The notes below the pieces were generated by a model, which was not told the DNA's origin, searched no databases, and worked only from the letters and a program-made list of their open reading frames with translations. Below, piece after piece: positions 25,440 to 36,804 of a stretch of 64,000 nt of DNA. Position 1 is the first letter of the stretch; the number at the start of each line of letters is the position of its first letter. This stretch comes from Kitagawia praeruptora (Eukaryota; Streptophyta; Magnoliopsida; Apiales; Apiaceae). Where the stretch lies: the NCBI GenBank assembly GCA_037693485.1, contig CM075345.1, forward strand, positions 117,233,501 through 117,297,500, in the 5' to 3' direction. The translations under genes were made by a program, and so were the position numbers.

Positions 25440-26345
25440 TAATATATAGTAATAGATAGATAGATTGTGTACCATATTGTGAAACCTAAAATATGACATT
25501 TTTAAAATAATAGGAGTCAACATTATTTTTACTCAAAAATTAAAGTAATAGTAAAAGTAAGATAATGGAGAGGTCGGGTTTGTATAAAAGGCTTATTAAC
25601 TCAAAATAATAAAGTCCGTGCAACACATGAATGGTTAGTAGGATAAATTGTGTAGAGGAGGTTCTTAGTTCGATTCACCATAAAAATAAAATTTACTCAT
25701 TTTTTCCATTTAAATAAGAGAGTGACATTTCATGTAATTTTATAACTTTTAAGGGTATAACTGTAATATCATAAATGATTTATTGGCTCAACATGCCCCT
25801 AAAAATCCCCTTGTTATCTTATTATACATAGAAAGAATGGATGGATGTGTACCATATTGTGAAACCCAAAATATAATATTTTTAAAATAATGTGAATCAT
25901 CATTATTTTTACTAAAAAATTAAAATAATAGTAAAAATAAGATAATGGTGAGGTCGGGTTTATGTAAAAAGTTTTTTAACTTAAAACAAAAAAGTCAATG
26001 TAGCATAGCGGTCAGTAGGATAACTTTTGTAGAGGAGGTTATAGGTTCGATTCACCAAAACAACTCATTTTTTTCCCAATTAAAATAATAGTAAAAATAA
26101 GATAATGGAGAGGTCGGGTTTATGTAAAAGGTTTTTTAACTTAAAACAAAAGAGTCAATGTAACAGAGTGGTTGTTAGGATAACTTGTGTAGTGGAGGTT
26201 CTAGGTTCGATTCACCACAACAACTCATTTTTTTTAATTTAAATAAAAGAGTGGCATTTCATGTAATTTTACAATTTGTAAGGGTATAATTGTAATTTTA
26301 CAAGGGTTTATTGGCTCAAATTATCTCCATGTTGCTCTATTATAT
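25440..26345 (+). repeat. Tandem copies of an AT-rich element with embedded tRNA-like modules
   Basis: Two copies start 'tgtgtaccatattgtgaaacc' (about 25475 and 25848). Both carry a module ending in a B-box-like (G)GTTCGATTCACC (25613-25680, 25993-26055), and a third module lies at 26153-26215. The latter two read 'gtcaatgtagcatagcgg' or 'gtcaatgtaacagagtgg', fitting an A box, then 'aggttcgattcacca'. The copies end 'ctattatatatagaaagag'. No ORF. Confidence 0.55.
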
Positions 26346-27279
26346 ATAGAAAGAGAAGAGAAGAGATGATCTTTCACAATTTTTTCTGAAACAATCAATC
26401 TTTAAAATATTCATTAATCCATTCATCCATCTATTCTATATATAATAGGAGAATATGAGGATATTTTAGGTATATTTTGAATCAATAAATCTCCTACAAA
26501 TTTACAATTTTACCTTTGTATATTAAAATATTACATTAAAATATCACTGCTCTATTATTAAAAAAACAAAATTGAGTAAATTATGTTTGTGAGGGAAATT
26601 AAACTCACGTCCTTTTCAAATAACTTCGTTCTTATAACCATTGACTTACATAAGTTTTTGAATTTGAACTAAAAAATGTATTACATAAATTCGATCACTG
26701 CCTTTTCTTACTTTTGCTATTAATTTAACTTCTGAGTAAATATTTTAATGATAACTTATATTATTTACAACATTTTATGTTTTAATTATTAAAAATATCA
26801 CGCATGACTATGTACACAACCAATTTATAGATTTTTAACATCAAATTTTGACAAAATATCAAGTATGATGTACATTTGTAAATAATCGATATATAAATAA
26901 ATATGTCATCCGTGTGTAATTGAGTGACTGACATTTTAATTAGATTCTCGAGTATATTTTTGAAGAGAAAAAGATGAAATTAAAAAATTTATTATTCACT
27001 CTCATGTGTTTACTAGATTCTTTAGTAGATGTAAACTAATTTGGTAAAATTTTGAACAGTTTCACTTTATAATTTGGATTATGTGGATGGAGAGATTTAA
27101 TGAGAATTAAAAAAAATACATACCTATTTTCTGAACTTTATGTTTTATTAACTTCAATTCTTTATTTTGTTCGGCTAAAATAGTAAGACCCAAAATTGTT
27201 GCAAATACAAATTATTAAAGATTTTCTACCTATAACATAAATTTATACACATTCCGCAAATTAGTTAAATTGTGTTATA
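26346..27279. other. AT-rich intergenic DNA, nothing recognised
   Basis: No coding similarity, RNA gene or clear repeat ends were seen in this stretch. Confidence 0.4.
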
Positions 27280-27531
27280 CTCCCTCAGTCTCATGTAGTT
27301 GTTTACGTTTCAAAATGATGTTTTTGGCACGCATTTTAAGGTGCATTTTAAAGGTAGTTCTATAACATATTTTTAAAATTTTCTTTTTTTGTATAAAAAT
27401 ATAATGTATATATTTTTATACAAAAAAAGAAAATTTTAAAAATAATTTATGGAACTATCCTTAAAATACACCTTAAAATGCGTGCCAGAAAGTGTAAAAA
27501 AAATGTAAAGAATTGGTTGGGACAGAGGGAG
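27280..27531. mobile_element. Stowaway MITE, 252 bp, near-perfect hairpin
   Basis: The ends CTCCCTCAGTCTCATG and 'ggttgggacagagggag' are flanked by TA (27278-27279 and 27532-27533). Most of the element folds back on itself. For instance 'ggcacgcattttaaggtg' near 27327 pairs with 'caccttaaaatgcgtgcc' near 27470, and the A/T-rich arms continue to the centre near 27405. Confidence 0.88.
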
Positions 27532-27989
27532 TATCATTTAAATTATTCGCATAAGATTTGACAAAGTAGTGGTTTGGTGTAATTTTTTGATAAACTATGT
27601 CCATTCATTTGATTTTGTATGTGAGATAGATAAATTTTTGAATACTTTTGATTATAACGACAATTTAATGATTTTAACGATAAAATGACTCTAAATTTTT
27701 TGATACTTAATATTAACACTGTTATTCTTAATATTTTAACGATCGAAAGAATATTAAAATCGTGGAAAAAATATCAAAATCTAGGGATATTGTGGGCATA
27801 ACTATCGATTTTTTAAAACAATATTTTGAGGTTTATAAGAATTGTATGAGTTTAAACTTATTTTCGAATCAAATCAGATGGTTACTTCTTCCTTTTTCAT
27901 ACAAAATTAATTGTGGCGAAACTTGTTTTTTGATTGAAAACATTTCAAGAGTTTGTTGCTAAGTTTTCATTGAAATTAAAGAGGTAATA

Positions 27990-28240
27990 TTTTCCAAAAA
28001 TCGTGAAAGTTATGACAATTATTGAAACCCTCCAATTTGTTGAATTTTTGAATTTAACAAATGTTGTTTTCGAAGGTGATTAGTTTTAGATTATTGAAAA
28101 TCTGAATAATGTAAATGAAGATCTTTCCGTGTTGGCAATTCCATTGAAGAAAATAAGTTAATTAAGAAGTTTACTCGAAAAGAAGCAAATAGAGTGGCTT
28201 ATATTTTGGCGAAAGAGAAAACTGGGTCTGAGGTTATCCT
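27990..28240 (+). pseudogene. RNase H-like (RVT_3 type) domain remnant
   Basis: One frame reads VKVMTIIETLQFVEF, then NLTNVVFEGD, two stop codons, then IIENLNNVNEDLSVLA. After a frame change it reads KFTRKEANRVAYILAK. This matches the plant RNase H-like RVT_3 pattern (helix, 'ESD', 'LN...DLS', 'F..REAN..AH.LAK'). Such domains occur at the end of LINE polyproteins and in small plant proteins. In-frame stops and the frame change make it a relic. It lies just left of the LTR element at 28416. Confidence 0.6.
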
Positions 28241-28415
28241 CAGGATCTCTCATGAGGTTATAACACAAAGAGCCTATAAAGTAAGTGGCCTCGTAGGGGC
28301 ATTTTTGTAAATATCAATTTTTTGTTAGTAATTTACCTAAATATCCTTAAATTTATATTGAAAATCTTTTAATCTCAAGTAGAACCCTGAGGTCATCCTC
28401 AAGCATATGAATCCC

Positions 28416-28809
28416 TGTTATATTTGACTTATTTTTGTCAAATATAAAATAAAAGAAAAGGAATAAAATACATTATTTATATATTTGAGAGTTACAAATA
28501 TTGTTTATGTGGATAATACATATTTAAGTTAAATTGGGGGTTACAAATATAATTACGGGAGTTATATATTGATTGTACAAATGACTATATTGATTGTATA
28601 TTAATTGGGCAGTTACTTTAGGGATGAAAGGGGTGTATGGTCTATGCCCATATATAGTGGATCATTCCAACTAGAATAAGCACACAAAATAAAAAAATAG
28701 TGGAGCTTGTTCAATATATTACTGGAATCCCCAAACATATATATTCTCCAAATCTTTTCTATTGATTTAAAAATATTACATATATTTGTTTTGTAGGTAA
28801 AATCTTTCA
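28416..28809 (+). repeat. 5' LTR of the 28416-31832 element
   Basis: It starts TGTTATATTTG and ends CTTTCA, followed after one base by the tRNA-Met-type primer site. It pairs with the LTR at 31438-31832. Confidence 0.93.
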
Positions 28810-31437
28810 TTGGTATCAAAGAGCATGGTTTTGTTGATCGGTTTTGTCATCTTCGCGGGGTACTATTGTCATTTCTATCGGAAAGAGCAAGAGCTAGTTT
28901 TCTCATTTTTTACAGGGAGGATCTTTTTATTATTTTGTTTTTGAGTCCACACGTGATTTATATGTTTATTAGACACCCACTTATTCCTTTGTTTTTCTTT
29001 ACCTGTTCGGCTCATCATCTTTGCCTTGTTAGATTATTATTATTATTATTTTTTTTACCTTTTGTCCAGTAAAAATTTCTTATATTAGATTACTTGTGAT
29101 TTTGGTTTTTTTGAATGATTGTTTTGATTAATTTTGTCTTCTTGTGCACCTTTTTTCAATTGTTTCATAGTGTTGTTGCTTTGTTATATCTTTGATTTTC
29201 GATATTTGTGGTGTTCCATTTTTGTGCTATATGTCTAGATGGTGTGCCCACTAATTTACATGTTTTAGTGTATCTTTATATAGGTTCTGTTTACATAGAC
29301 GCATTTTTTGTTATAAGTTTTTTTATCGTGCATCTTGCTGCTGTAGTTTTTGATGCATGCATGTTTTTTCGTTATTTATTTATTTATTTTGATCTTGTGG
29401 TTGTTCACCTGTTTTTTTTTTGTTTCATTTTTGTCTTTTAATTGTCTTAAGCCTGTTAGTTGGTAAATTTATGTTGTCACTGGAATACATCTTTTTAACT
29501 TGAGCAACTCTATGAAAGCACTTATATTGGTTGACACATATGATTATATGAGGTGTCAGGGAAATGAATATGATTTGTCTCAAAATTATTAAGAAAATTT
29601 TGTTGAAAACGATGACATTAAACTAAAGGAATTTCCTAATAATGCTAAGAAAAGAGAGCAAGAAAATTTTTAAAAATAAAAATAAATTGATGATATTGGA
29701 AAATTGGCTGGCACCATTTTTGGAGCAGCGAAATTCTTTTTATATATATTGTTTTGAAACATTCAGGAAATTTATAATTTAAAAGATAATAGTTTGTAAG
29801 AAATATTTTTATGATACTCGGAATAAAGAGTATATATAAATGAAAAGAGAAATTTTTGAAATAAGTTATTTATTCAATTTACAAGAAAATTGGGGCAAGT
29901 GCCCAGAATTTAATAAACAAGAATTTGTTGATCTCGTTGGATTAAGGAGTTAAAGAATTCTAAAATGTATTTTGTAAAATGACGCCAATAAGGTGTGGTT
30001 AAGTTGATACATCTAGTGAATTAGAAAATGTGTGTTCTTATTTAAAATAATTTGTTTGGTTGGAACTCGTTGTTATACGTGGTATTAAGGTAATTTGGAA
30101 TTGTTGTTGAAAAAGAAAACACTGTTATAGAAGAAATTGTAGTGACTCTCAGAACATAGAGTAAAAAGAAAAGGATGTTTTTTTTTTCTTTGTGACACTC
30201 AGAATGATGAGTATAAAATTAGAATTTTCTAAATGAAATCGAAAGAATTATAGTTCATGGAATAGAAATAAAAGTGGGAGTTGTAAGATCCGTCGTAATA
30301 TAGAAAATTCGTTGGTTGTAAATGAATTTGGAAAAGGAAATAAAGTTTTTGGAGTGTTTATAAATTTGAGGCATGATCGGTGAAGAAAAATTTTATGGAA
30401 AATTGGTAATTTTATATCAATAAAGAATTAGAAAGTTGTGTCAGTAATTTTGAAAGTGAGAGTTCGTTTACGATTATATCGAATATCTTGATGATAAGTT
30501 GTTAGCGAAAAATGAGAAGGAATGCTAAAGTGTGGGATCTCATTTAAAAATTTGTGATGAAAGATATTCAGGAAATTTCATTTGTTCCAAGAATCCGGTT
30601 TGTGAGGGATAAAAAGGAATATTAAGTTTGAATTGAGAAGTTTAAAGAATTCAAATTAAAGAAAAATAATTTGAAGATTGAATATGAGCAAAAAAAAAAA
30701 GGTATTTGAGTAACATGTGTAATTGTTTTAGGATGCAGAATTGCAGTCCGGTACCAACCCTATTGGTATTGAGAAAATGATTAATTCAGAGAATGAATCA
30801 CTGAATGTATTATGTGCAAGTAGTCAGAAGTTCGATATATTTTATGTTGTGTAATCGATTGACTTAACTTGACATTTTTAGTTAGTTTTGTAAGTGGTAT
30901 GTGAAGCAATTTTTGCTTGAGTCTAGTGAGAGACTGTAAGGAGGATCATGATCATGTACTTGAAGAGTACGTTGTGTAACAAATTGATGAATTAAGCAGA
31001 CGTGCTTGGAGTTATTGTTTATTACGATATATGTATCGAAGGTGATCTTGGTTATTGAGAATTCAACTTCGGGATACACATTTAATTATTAATGTCGAAT
31101 TGAAGTTGGAAAGGTTATATGAGACATGAATGTGTTGCAATGCACGAAATGAAAGTGAAAATGTGTGATACATTTTACTAGTGATATGATTGTAAACTTA
31201 TTAAATGAAAGATGAAGACTCTACGAAAAGTGGGAGCTAAAAGAAAATGTTTATCAAACAAGTTAGTTTGATTGGCGTTGGAAATATGAAGACTTTACGA
31301 AAAGTGGGAGTTAATGAGAAATGTATTTGTCAAACATGTTAGTTTGAAATTTTTGAGTCATTGAATATGGATTGTTATACACTCTTGGAAAGGTGGGAAT
31401 GACAAAATATATTTGCCAAAATAAGTCAAGTGGGAGA

Positions 31438-31832
31438 TGTTATATTTGAATTATTTTTGTCAAATATAAAATAAAAGAAAAGGAATAAAATACATTATTT
31501 ATGTATTTGAGAGTTACAAATATTGTTTATGTGGATAATACATATGTAAGTTAAATTGGGGGTTATAAATATAATTACGGGAGTTATATATTGATTGTAC
31601 TAATGACTATATTGATTGTATATTAATTGGGCAGTTACTTTGGGGATGAAAGGAGTGTATGGTCTATGCCCATATATAGTGGATCATTCCAACTAGAATA
31701 AGCACACAAAATAAAAGAATAGTGGAGCTTGTTCAATATATTGCTGGAATCCCCAAACATATATATTCTCCACATCTTTTCTATTGATTTAACAATATAT
31801 ACATATATTTGTTTTGTAGGTAAAATCTTTCA
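31438..31832 (+). repeat. 3' LTR of the 28416-31832 element
   Basis: It directly follows the purine tract 'aagtgggaga' and ends CTTTCA. ATCCC follows and completes the target duplication. Confidence 0.93.
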
Positions 31833-31837
31833 ATCCC

Positions 31838-32306
31838 TTTGGAAAAATATTTAAAGAAATACATATTAAGGAGTATGATGCTTTTATGTGAAAAAGATGT
31901 ATAATAACTATTATTCACATTGATGGTATGTTCATCATTGCTTTAAAAGAAATAATACCTTATACAATATACTTATGATACAAAACATCTTTTTTTTAAG
32001 TGCTCATCTATCTATGTATTAATATATCCATAAATTAAAGTATTAATATTATAATATATAATAATAATAAATATGCAGTTGTATTAAAAACTATCTTTTT
32101 AAATCATAAAAATGGACGAATTTATGTTTATTACTAGAAAATGACCGAGATACTTGTTATTATGCAGATTTTTATTCCAACATTAACAAATCAAGTCATG
32201 TATTTTGGTAATCTGAGAAGCCTGGGATGATATGTAGAAAACATGACATTTTTATCATAATTTTTTTTGATTTTTTTACCAAAATAATGAATTGCGAGAT
32301 GGTGGT
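31838..32306. other. AT-rich spacer between two LTR elements
   Basis: No ORF or recognisable feature. The last five bases (GTGGT) are the target duplication of the next element. Confidence 0.4.
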
Positions 32307-33569
32307 TGTTAGTAGTATTTTTATGTGTTCGTTCGCAGGGAAGGACTGAATGTAATATCAAGCTCAAGTATCTTATCTCTCACAATTTAGAAGTGTAAAA
32401 GAGTGTTTGGGTTGTTTATAAACTAAATTAAACTAATTATCAATCAAGAATAAAATATATGAGGAAAACAATCCAAGAACTGGGGTTCTTCACTTGGTTT
32501 CAATGCACATTCAATATCTATGTGACATCTACGTTCTTACTCTGCTGAAAACAATTCTTCTAAGGTTATAATGTTCTCTTCCAAGATACAATATAGTGTC
32601 TACAACTACACCTTGATTGTCACTTCCGTGATACAATCAAAGTACAACCATAAACTAATAAGCACCAAGAATTATAAGTCTCACAATTCGCATATTAATC
32701 TTCCAATCAAATACTCGAATTATGTCTGTTAAATCATGTACTAAAATTGAAACTCCTCTTCCAAGTTATTACAATCCCTAAAATCCAATCAAAGGTTCAT
32801 GACTCCCCTAATTGTGTTAAGCCCTCAATAACAGATCAGCAAAGCAAGAAAATCACGGATAATTAAACACACATGAATACCAAGGAATACTACCCAATCC
32901 TCAGATTAGAGATTTAGTTACACATAATTAAAGAAGAAAACAAAACACATGGATTAATAGAAGAACTCATAATTATAAGAATATAAGAAAAACCTTTAAT
33001 CTTCAATCTTCAAAGAAAATAATAGTTCTCCAGAAAAATCCCTAAAAGCTGCGTACAAAGTTATATCTATAGAATAGTGTTTTTTCTCCCCTATCTCTAA
33101 ATTAATAACCTAGATGTGTTTATATAGATACTCCAAGTCTTGCCCAGCAAGAAATTACCTTCTATTACAATTAGAATTTAAAGAAGGTACCCAAAATTGC
33201 CCAGAATACAATTAGAATTAGAAAAAGGGCAAAATAGTAAATTCTCAGCCTTCTTTTACAAGATCACGTGCTCGATTTCATTCAGCATATTTCTTGCATG
33301 TTCTATCTATCCCAGGATGTAGAAAATCTCTCAAGCTTCGCGTGGGCAGTAAGATCGCTGAAAACGGACTTCTAGAACTCCAGATATGGCCAAAACAGTG
33401 TAGACCCGGAAAATCCGAATTTTAATCAATTAAATCTCCAAAAACGACAGAAGCATTGATGTTCTTGCAAACCTGCACAACTAAGCAAAACACATCAAAA
33501 CTATAACAAACTTAAGTCCAAAACAATCAATTTAAGCCGATATAGAGTGGATATAAAATCCACTTATCA
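32307..33569 (-). repeat. Left LTR (3' LTR in element orientation)
   Basis: 1263 bp, plus-strand ends TGTTAGTAG and CACTTATCA. It is nearly identical to 37936-39219 but lacks a short 'tgcgcaacctac' segment present in the right copy near 39036. Its small ORFs are not genes. Confidence 0.92.
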
Positions 33570-34980
33570 AACACCCCCAAACTTAAACTGATGCTTGTCC
33601 TCAAGCATAAACAATTACAACTAACTAACTAGTACCACTTCCGTAGGTGATCACGGTTGCATTTGGCATATGCAACAAGCCCTTTAAACCCCTAGGCAGC
33701 CCTAGTGGACGAGTAAGGTCTCGTGAGGGCCTATAGCGAATGTACCCACAAAATCCAATGCAATGCAATGCATGAATGCAACTAAATGAAAATGCAAAGA
33801 TCCCCTTCAAACTCACCAAACCAACTAACAAGCAAACATCTCAAAGAATGCAAATAAATCCAAGCAGAGCTCGACTAAGTCCCCGTATACTAACAATACA
33901 CGACAGAAACGTGCGTGTGTGCGATGCTCATCAGAAATACTCCCAACACTAGGTCAAAAATCATACCTATTCTTCGCCAAGACAATCACAGGTTTATAAA
34001 TAGAATAGACTGTTGACACTTCATAACTTAGAAACACCTCCATCCTCATTCAAGTTAGCCAGGAATTCATGCTTTATTACTACACTACGACACATAATAC
34101 CACAAACAACATGCATGCTTATTTAACCGTGCAATGAATGAGACCCCAAAAGGCTTATACAATAATACCCATGTAGCGAGTGTTAGGTCAGCAATCCCAA
34201 ACCACAAGGCTTTAGGTTACTAGGACTAAGTCCCCTCAGACTTAATTACTCGAGTATTAAAGAGCTCACTCTGGTTAATTCTGCATTTAAACAATTAAAC
34301 TATTGACTCTTTTTTTCTCTTTTCTCTTTTTTTTTCATGCAATCTGGAATGAGAATTCTCAATTCCAACCCTAGACTACTCATATAAATATGAGCTGGCT
34401 ACTAGCCATTTGACACCTAGCCATTATTCAACAAATATTAACAACTAGCATGAAATCCCTGGTTTCCCCCAAACTTAGACTTTAGTGCTCCTACGCCATC
34501 AAGGGAATAACAAAAATTCTAAATATAATCAGGTGATTAAATCTCAAAACTCCAAACAAGCATGACCTCAACCTAGCCCAAAAGCAAACAATGAGACTGT
34601 GTAAAAGTTTTGTTCCCGTAACATGCAAGTCAATTCCTAGGAACTATAAATCAGCCCTCTACTCATCATCACCACACTCAATTAAAACATCTACCTATCA
34701 ATCAGAATCAGCTCGTCCTAAGGGATCATGAAATATGCATGCCATGAAAATGCAACTAAATGAAAACTCACATGGTATACAAAAAGAAAAACAGAATGTC
34801 CTATATGAAACAAACGTAGATAACACAACATATATGCATGATTTACTACTAATAATATGCAAAGCATGAAATCCTACATGAACACATAATACAACAACTA
34901 CTAATCCCCCAAACCACCCCCAAACTTAAAATATTCAATGTCCGCATTGAATGGAAGTAAATACGAGGGATAGCAGAAAA

Positions 34981-35948
34981 TAGGGTTGAGCAAAAATCCG
35001 AAAAAATCCGAATCCGAATCCGAATCCGCTAGAAACCGCTAAAAACCAATCCGTATAAAACCGATCCGAAACCGAAACCGAAAAATTTAAAACCGAAACC
35101 GAATCCGATTATGCAGTTTCGGTTTCTTATCGGATCCGATCCGAAAAAACCCGAATCCGATCCGATTAAAATAAATAAATAAATGAATTATATATATATA
35201 TAATAAATAAACATATTTTTTGAAATATATTTGCTAAAAATTTGGAATGGGTGCCTTGGGCTCTGTCGTCGTTACTGGACTCGTGGTGGCACTCTCCGTA
35301 ATGTCCCTGTTGTGGTGGCACCCGTAATGAACCAAGAAATGGGGCATCAGGTTAATGAACTGAACCTCAACCAGGCTATTTGTACTATGAATATTAAAGA
35401 TAACAATCTCTCTATGTATTATGACTGTGTTGTGTTATGAATTTGGTTTAAAATGTTTGAAGTTGATATTATTAACAAAAATGAATCATTAGGATTAGGA
35501 ATATCTATAAATTTGTCTTTGATAGTTTATTACTACTATATGTTTAATGTACATAGTTAGGGGTCTGAATATTTTTTGACAGAGACATGTCTGGAATCCA
35601 AGTTTTTTGTCCAAGTTAAAAGAACTAATCTTGCTTTGGTTTATTGACTGCTAGTCTACTGCATTGTTTCATGCTTCAACAACATAAATTGTCTTTATGG
35701 ATTCTGCTCCCGATCCTTTCGATTTTTGCCGAATTTTTGCTTTCATAAATTCAGGATCAAAATCTACTAAGTAGTCGGGTTTAAAACCGAAACCGAACCG
35801 ATTGCATCCGATCCGACAATTTTGAATCCGAAACCGAACCGCCGGTTTCGGTTGCGGTTTCGATTTTAAATTTTAAAACCCGAAGAGTTTAGGTTTCGGT
35901 TTCGGTTTTACCATAAATCCGATCCGATCCGATCCGTGCTCTCCCCTA
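34981..35948. mobile_element. Non-autonomous hAT transposon nested in the LTR element, 968 bp
   Basis: The ends TAGGGTTGAGCA and TGCTCTCCCCTA form a short imperfect inverted repeat. A perfect 8-bp duplication GCAGAAAA flanks it (34973-34980 and 35949-35956), as for hAT elements. Both subterminal regions are packed with ATCCGA/CCGAAACCG-type words on both strands, a usual arrangement of hAT transposase binding sites. No transposase. It carries a captured Dof fragment. Confidence 0.88.
35258..35350 (+). pseudogene. Captured Dof zinc-finger fragment inside the hAT element
   Basis: From 35264 the frame reads CRRYWTRGGTLRNVPV, the second half of the Dof DNA-binding domain. This includes its last zinc-binding cysteine region and the basic WTRGG/LRNVP block. 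The frame then breaks. Reading one base out from about 35312 gives GGGTRN, the expected Dof continuation (VGGG.RK), so one base has been lost. A stop follows soon after. The CxxC first half of the finger is not present upstream. It is a gene fragment without Dof function. Confidence 0.8.
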
Positions 35949-36224
35949 GCAGAAAACATACCTACTCGTCCTCGTCCTCGAATGAACTGGCGGAGGATAT
36001 TGCGTACGAGCTCCATAGACTGGCCACCTTCCCAAATAACAACAATACTACAAAACCCCCAATTTACAAGAATACAAATTCGTAATAAAAATAAGATTAG
36101 AGAAAAAGATTTACCCAATACGAATCAAAGAGGTGAACTTGCAATTAATTCCTCTTTAGAATTGAATTTTTAGAAATTTAAATAAATAGAAAAGGAATTG
36201 GAATTTTATGGATAGGTGGGTATA

Positions 36225-36236
36225 TAATAATAATAA

Positions 36237-36278
<42 letters not shown>

Positions 36279-36335
36279 TAATAAAAATAAATAATAAATA
36301 TGAATAATAATAATAATAATAATAATAAATATGAA
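36225..36335. repeat. (ATA/AAT)n microsatellite
   Basis: Runs of AAT trinucleotides with small interruptions. The Tyr-rich open frame on the minus strand here is an artefact of the repeat. Confidence 0.95.
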
Positions 36336-36526
36336 TTAGAATAGAAATAGGTTTAGAATTTTGAAGAAAAGATGGGGGGTTTTGGAATTGATTTAGGAAA
36401 AGAATTAGATAAAAATAGGGGTATAAATAGAATGGGAGGTGAAATTTTTCTTTTTTTTTTATAAACCAACAGCAGCGCCCGGGAGAAAAGAAAAAAAAAA
36501 TCTGACCACACTGTTCCAGCCGCAGC

Positions 36527-36690
36527 CTGCGTGCGTGTATGGCAGACTGCACAACACCCAGACATGCAGGCGCAACCTGCGTGACAGGCTTGCAACCTGC
36601 GCCTCATCCAGTAACGCAGGCGCAGCCTGCGTTACTCACCTGCAACCTGCCCCAATTGAAGAAACGCAGGCGCAACCTGCGTTACAGACC
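36527..36690. repeat. GC-rich palindrome array, about 50-bp period
   Basis: Three hairpins of the form AACGCAGGCGCAACCTGCGTT stand at about 36563-36583, 36612-36634 and 36663-36684, separated by spacers containing 'cttgcaacctgc' or 'cctgcaacctgc'. A partial copy starts at about 36527. The stretch is far more GC-rich than its surroundings. It lies downstream of the orphan ORF in element orientation. Confidence 0.85.
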
Positions 36691-36734
36691 CAAAATTCAT
36701 TTTTTTTTTTTGAACAGATTTTTTTTTTCAAACT

Positions 36735-36790
36735 AATGCGTGGGTTGCCTCCCACGAAGCGCTCCTTTAACGTCAATAGCTTGACGTATT
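36735..36790 (-). other. Conserved-looking motif after the orphan ORF
   Basis: On the minus strand this reads 'ggagcgcttcgtgggaggca' followed by 'acccacgca', preceded by a small TGACGTTAAAG/'gctattgacg' unit. I recall 'gtgggaggcaaccca' words downstream of ORFs in many Tat/Athila-type elements, but no search was run. It starts about 15 bases past the ORF stop. Confidence 0.4.
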
Positions 36791-36804
36791 TGCACATAAA
36801 ATCT

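Larger units (their letters stand above)
28416..31832 (+). mobile_element. Non-autonomous LTR retrotransposon (copia-like), complete, 3417 bp
   Basis: LTRs of 394 and 395 bp lie at 28416-28809 and 31438-31832. Both run TGTTATATTTG to ATCTTTCA and differ at roughly a dozen sites (about 3%). A perfect 5-bp duplication ATCCC flanks the element (28411-28415 and 31833-31837). A primer site TGGTATCAAAGAGC starts at 28811 (initiator tRNA-Met type). The polypurine tract 'caagtgggaga' ends at 31437. The 2.6-kb interior has no gag, protease, integrase or RT reading frame, so it must depend on proteins from another element. The tract word 'aaaagtgggag' recurs inside, near 30265, 31227 and 31301. Confidence 0.93.

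Noticed and set aside
24532..26215. Functional tRNA genes
   Set aside because: Box-like words are present, but no full cloverleaf with an acceptor stem could be drawn, and the copies sit in repeats.
28866..29441. Phe-rich hydrophobic frames in the first LTR element
   Set aside because: T-rich non-coding DNA translated; no gag-pol similarity and no conserved start.
36178..36552. Tyr-rich 124-codon frame on the minus strand
   Set aside because: It arises from the AAT trinucleotide repeat inside the LTR element.
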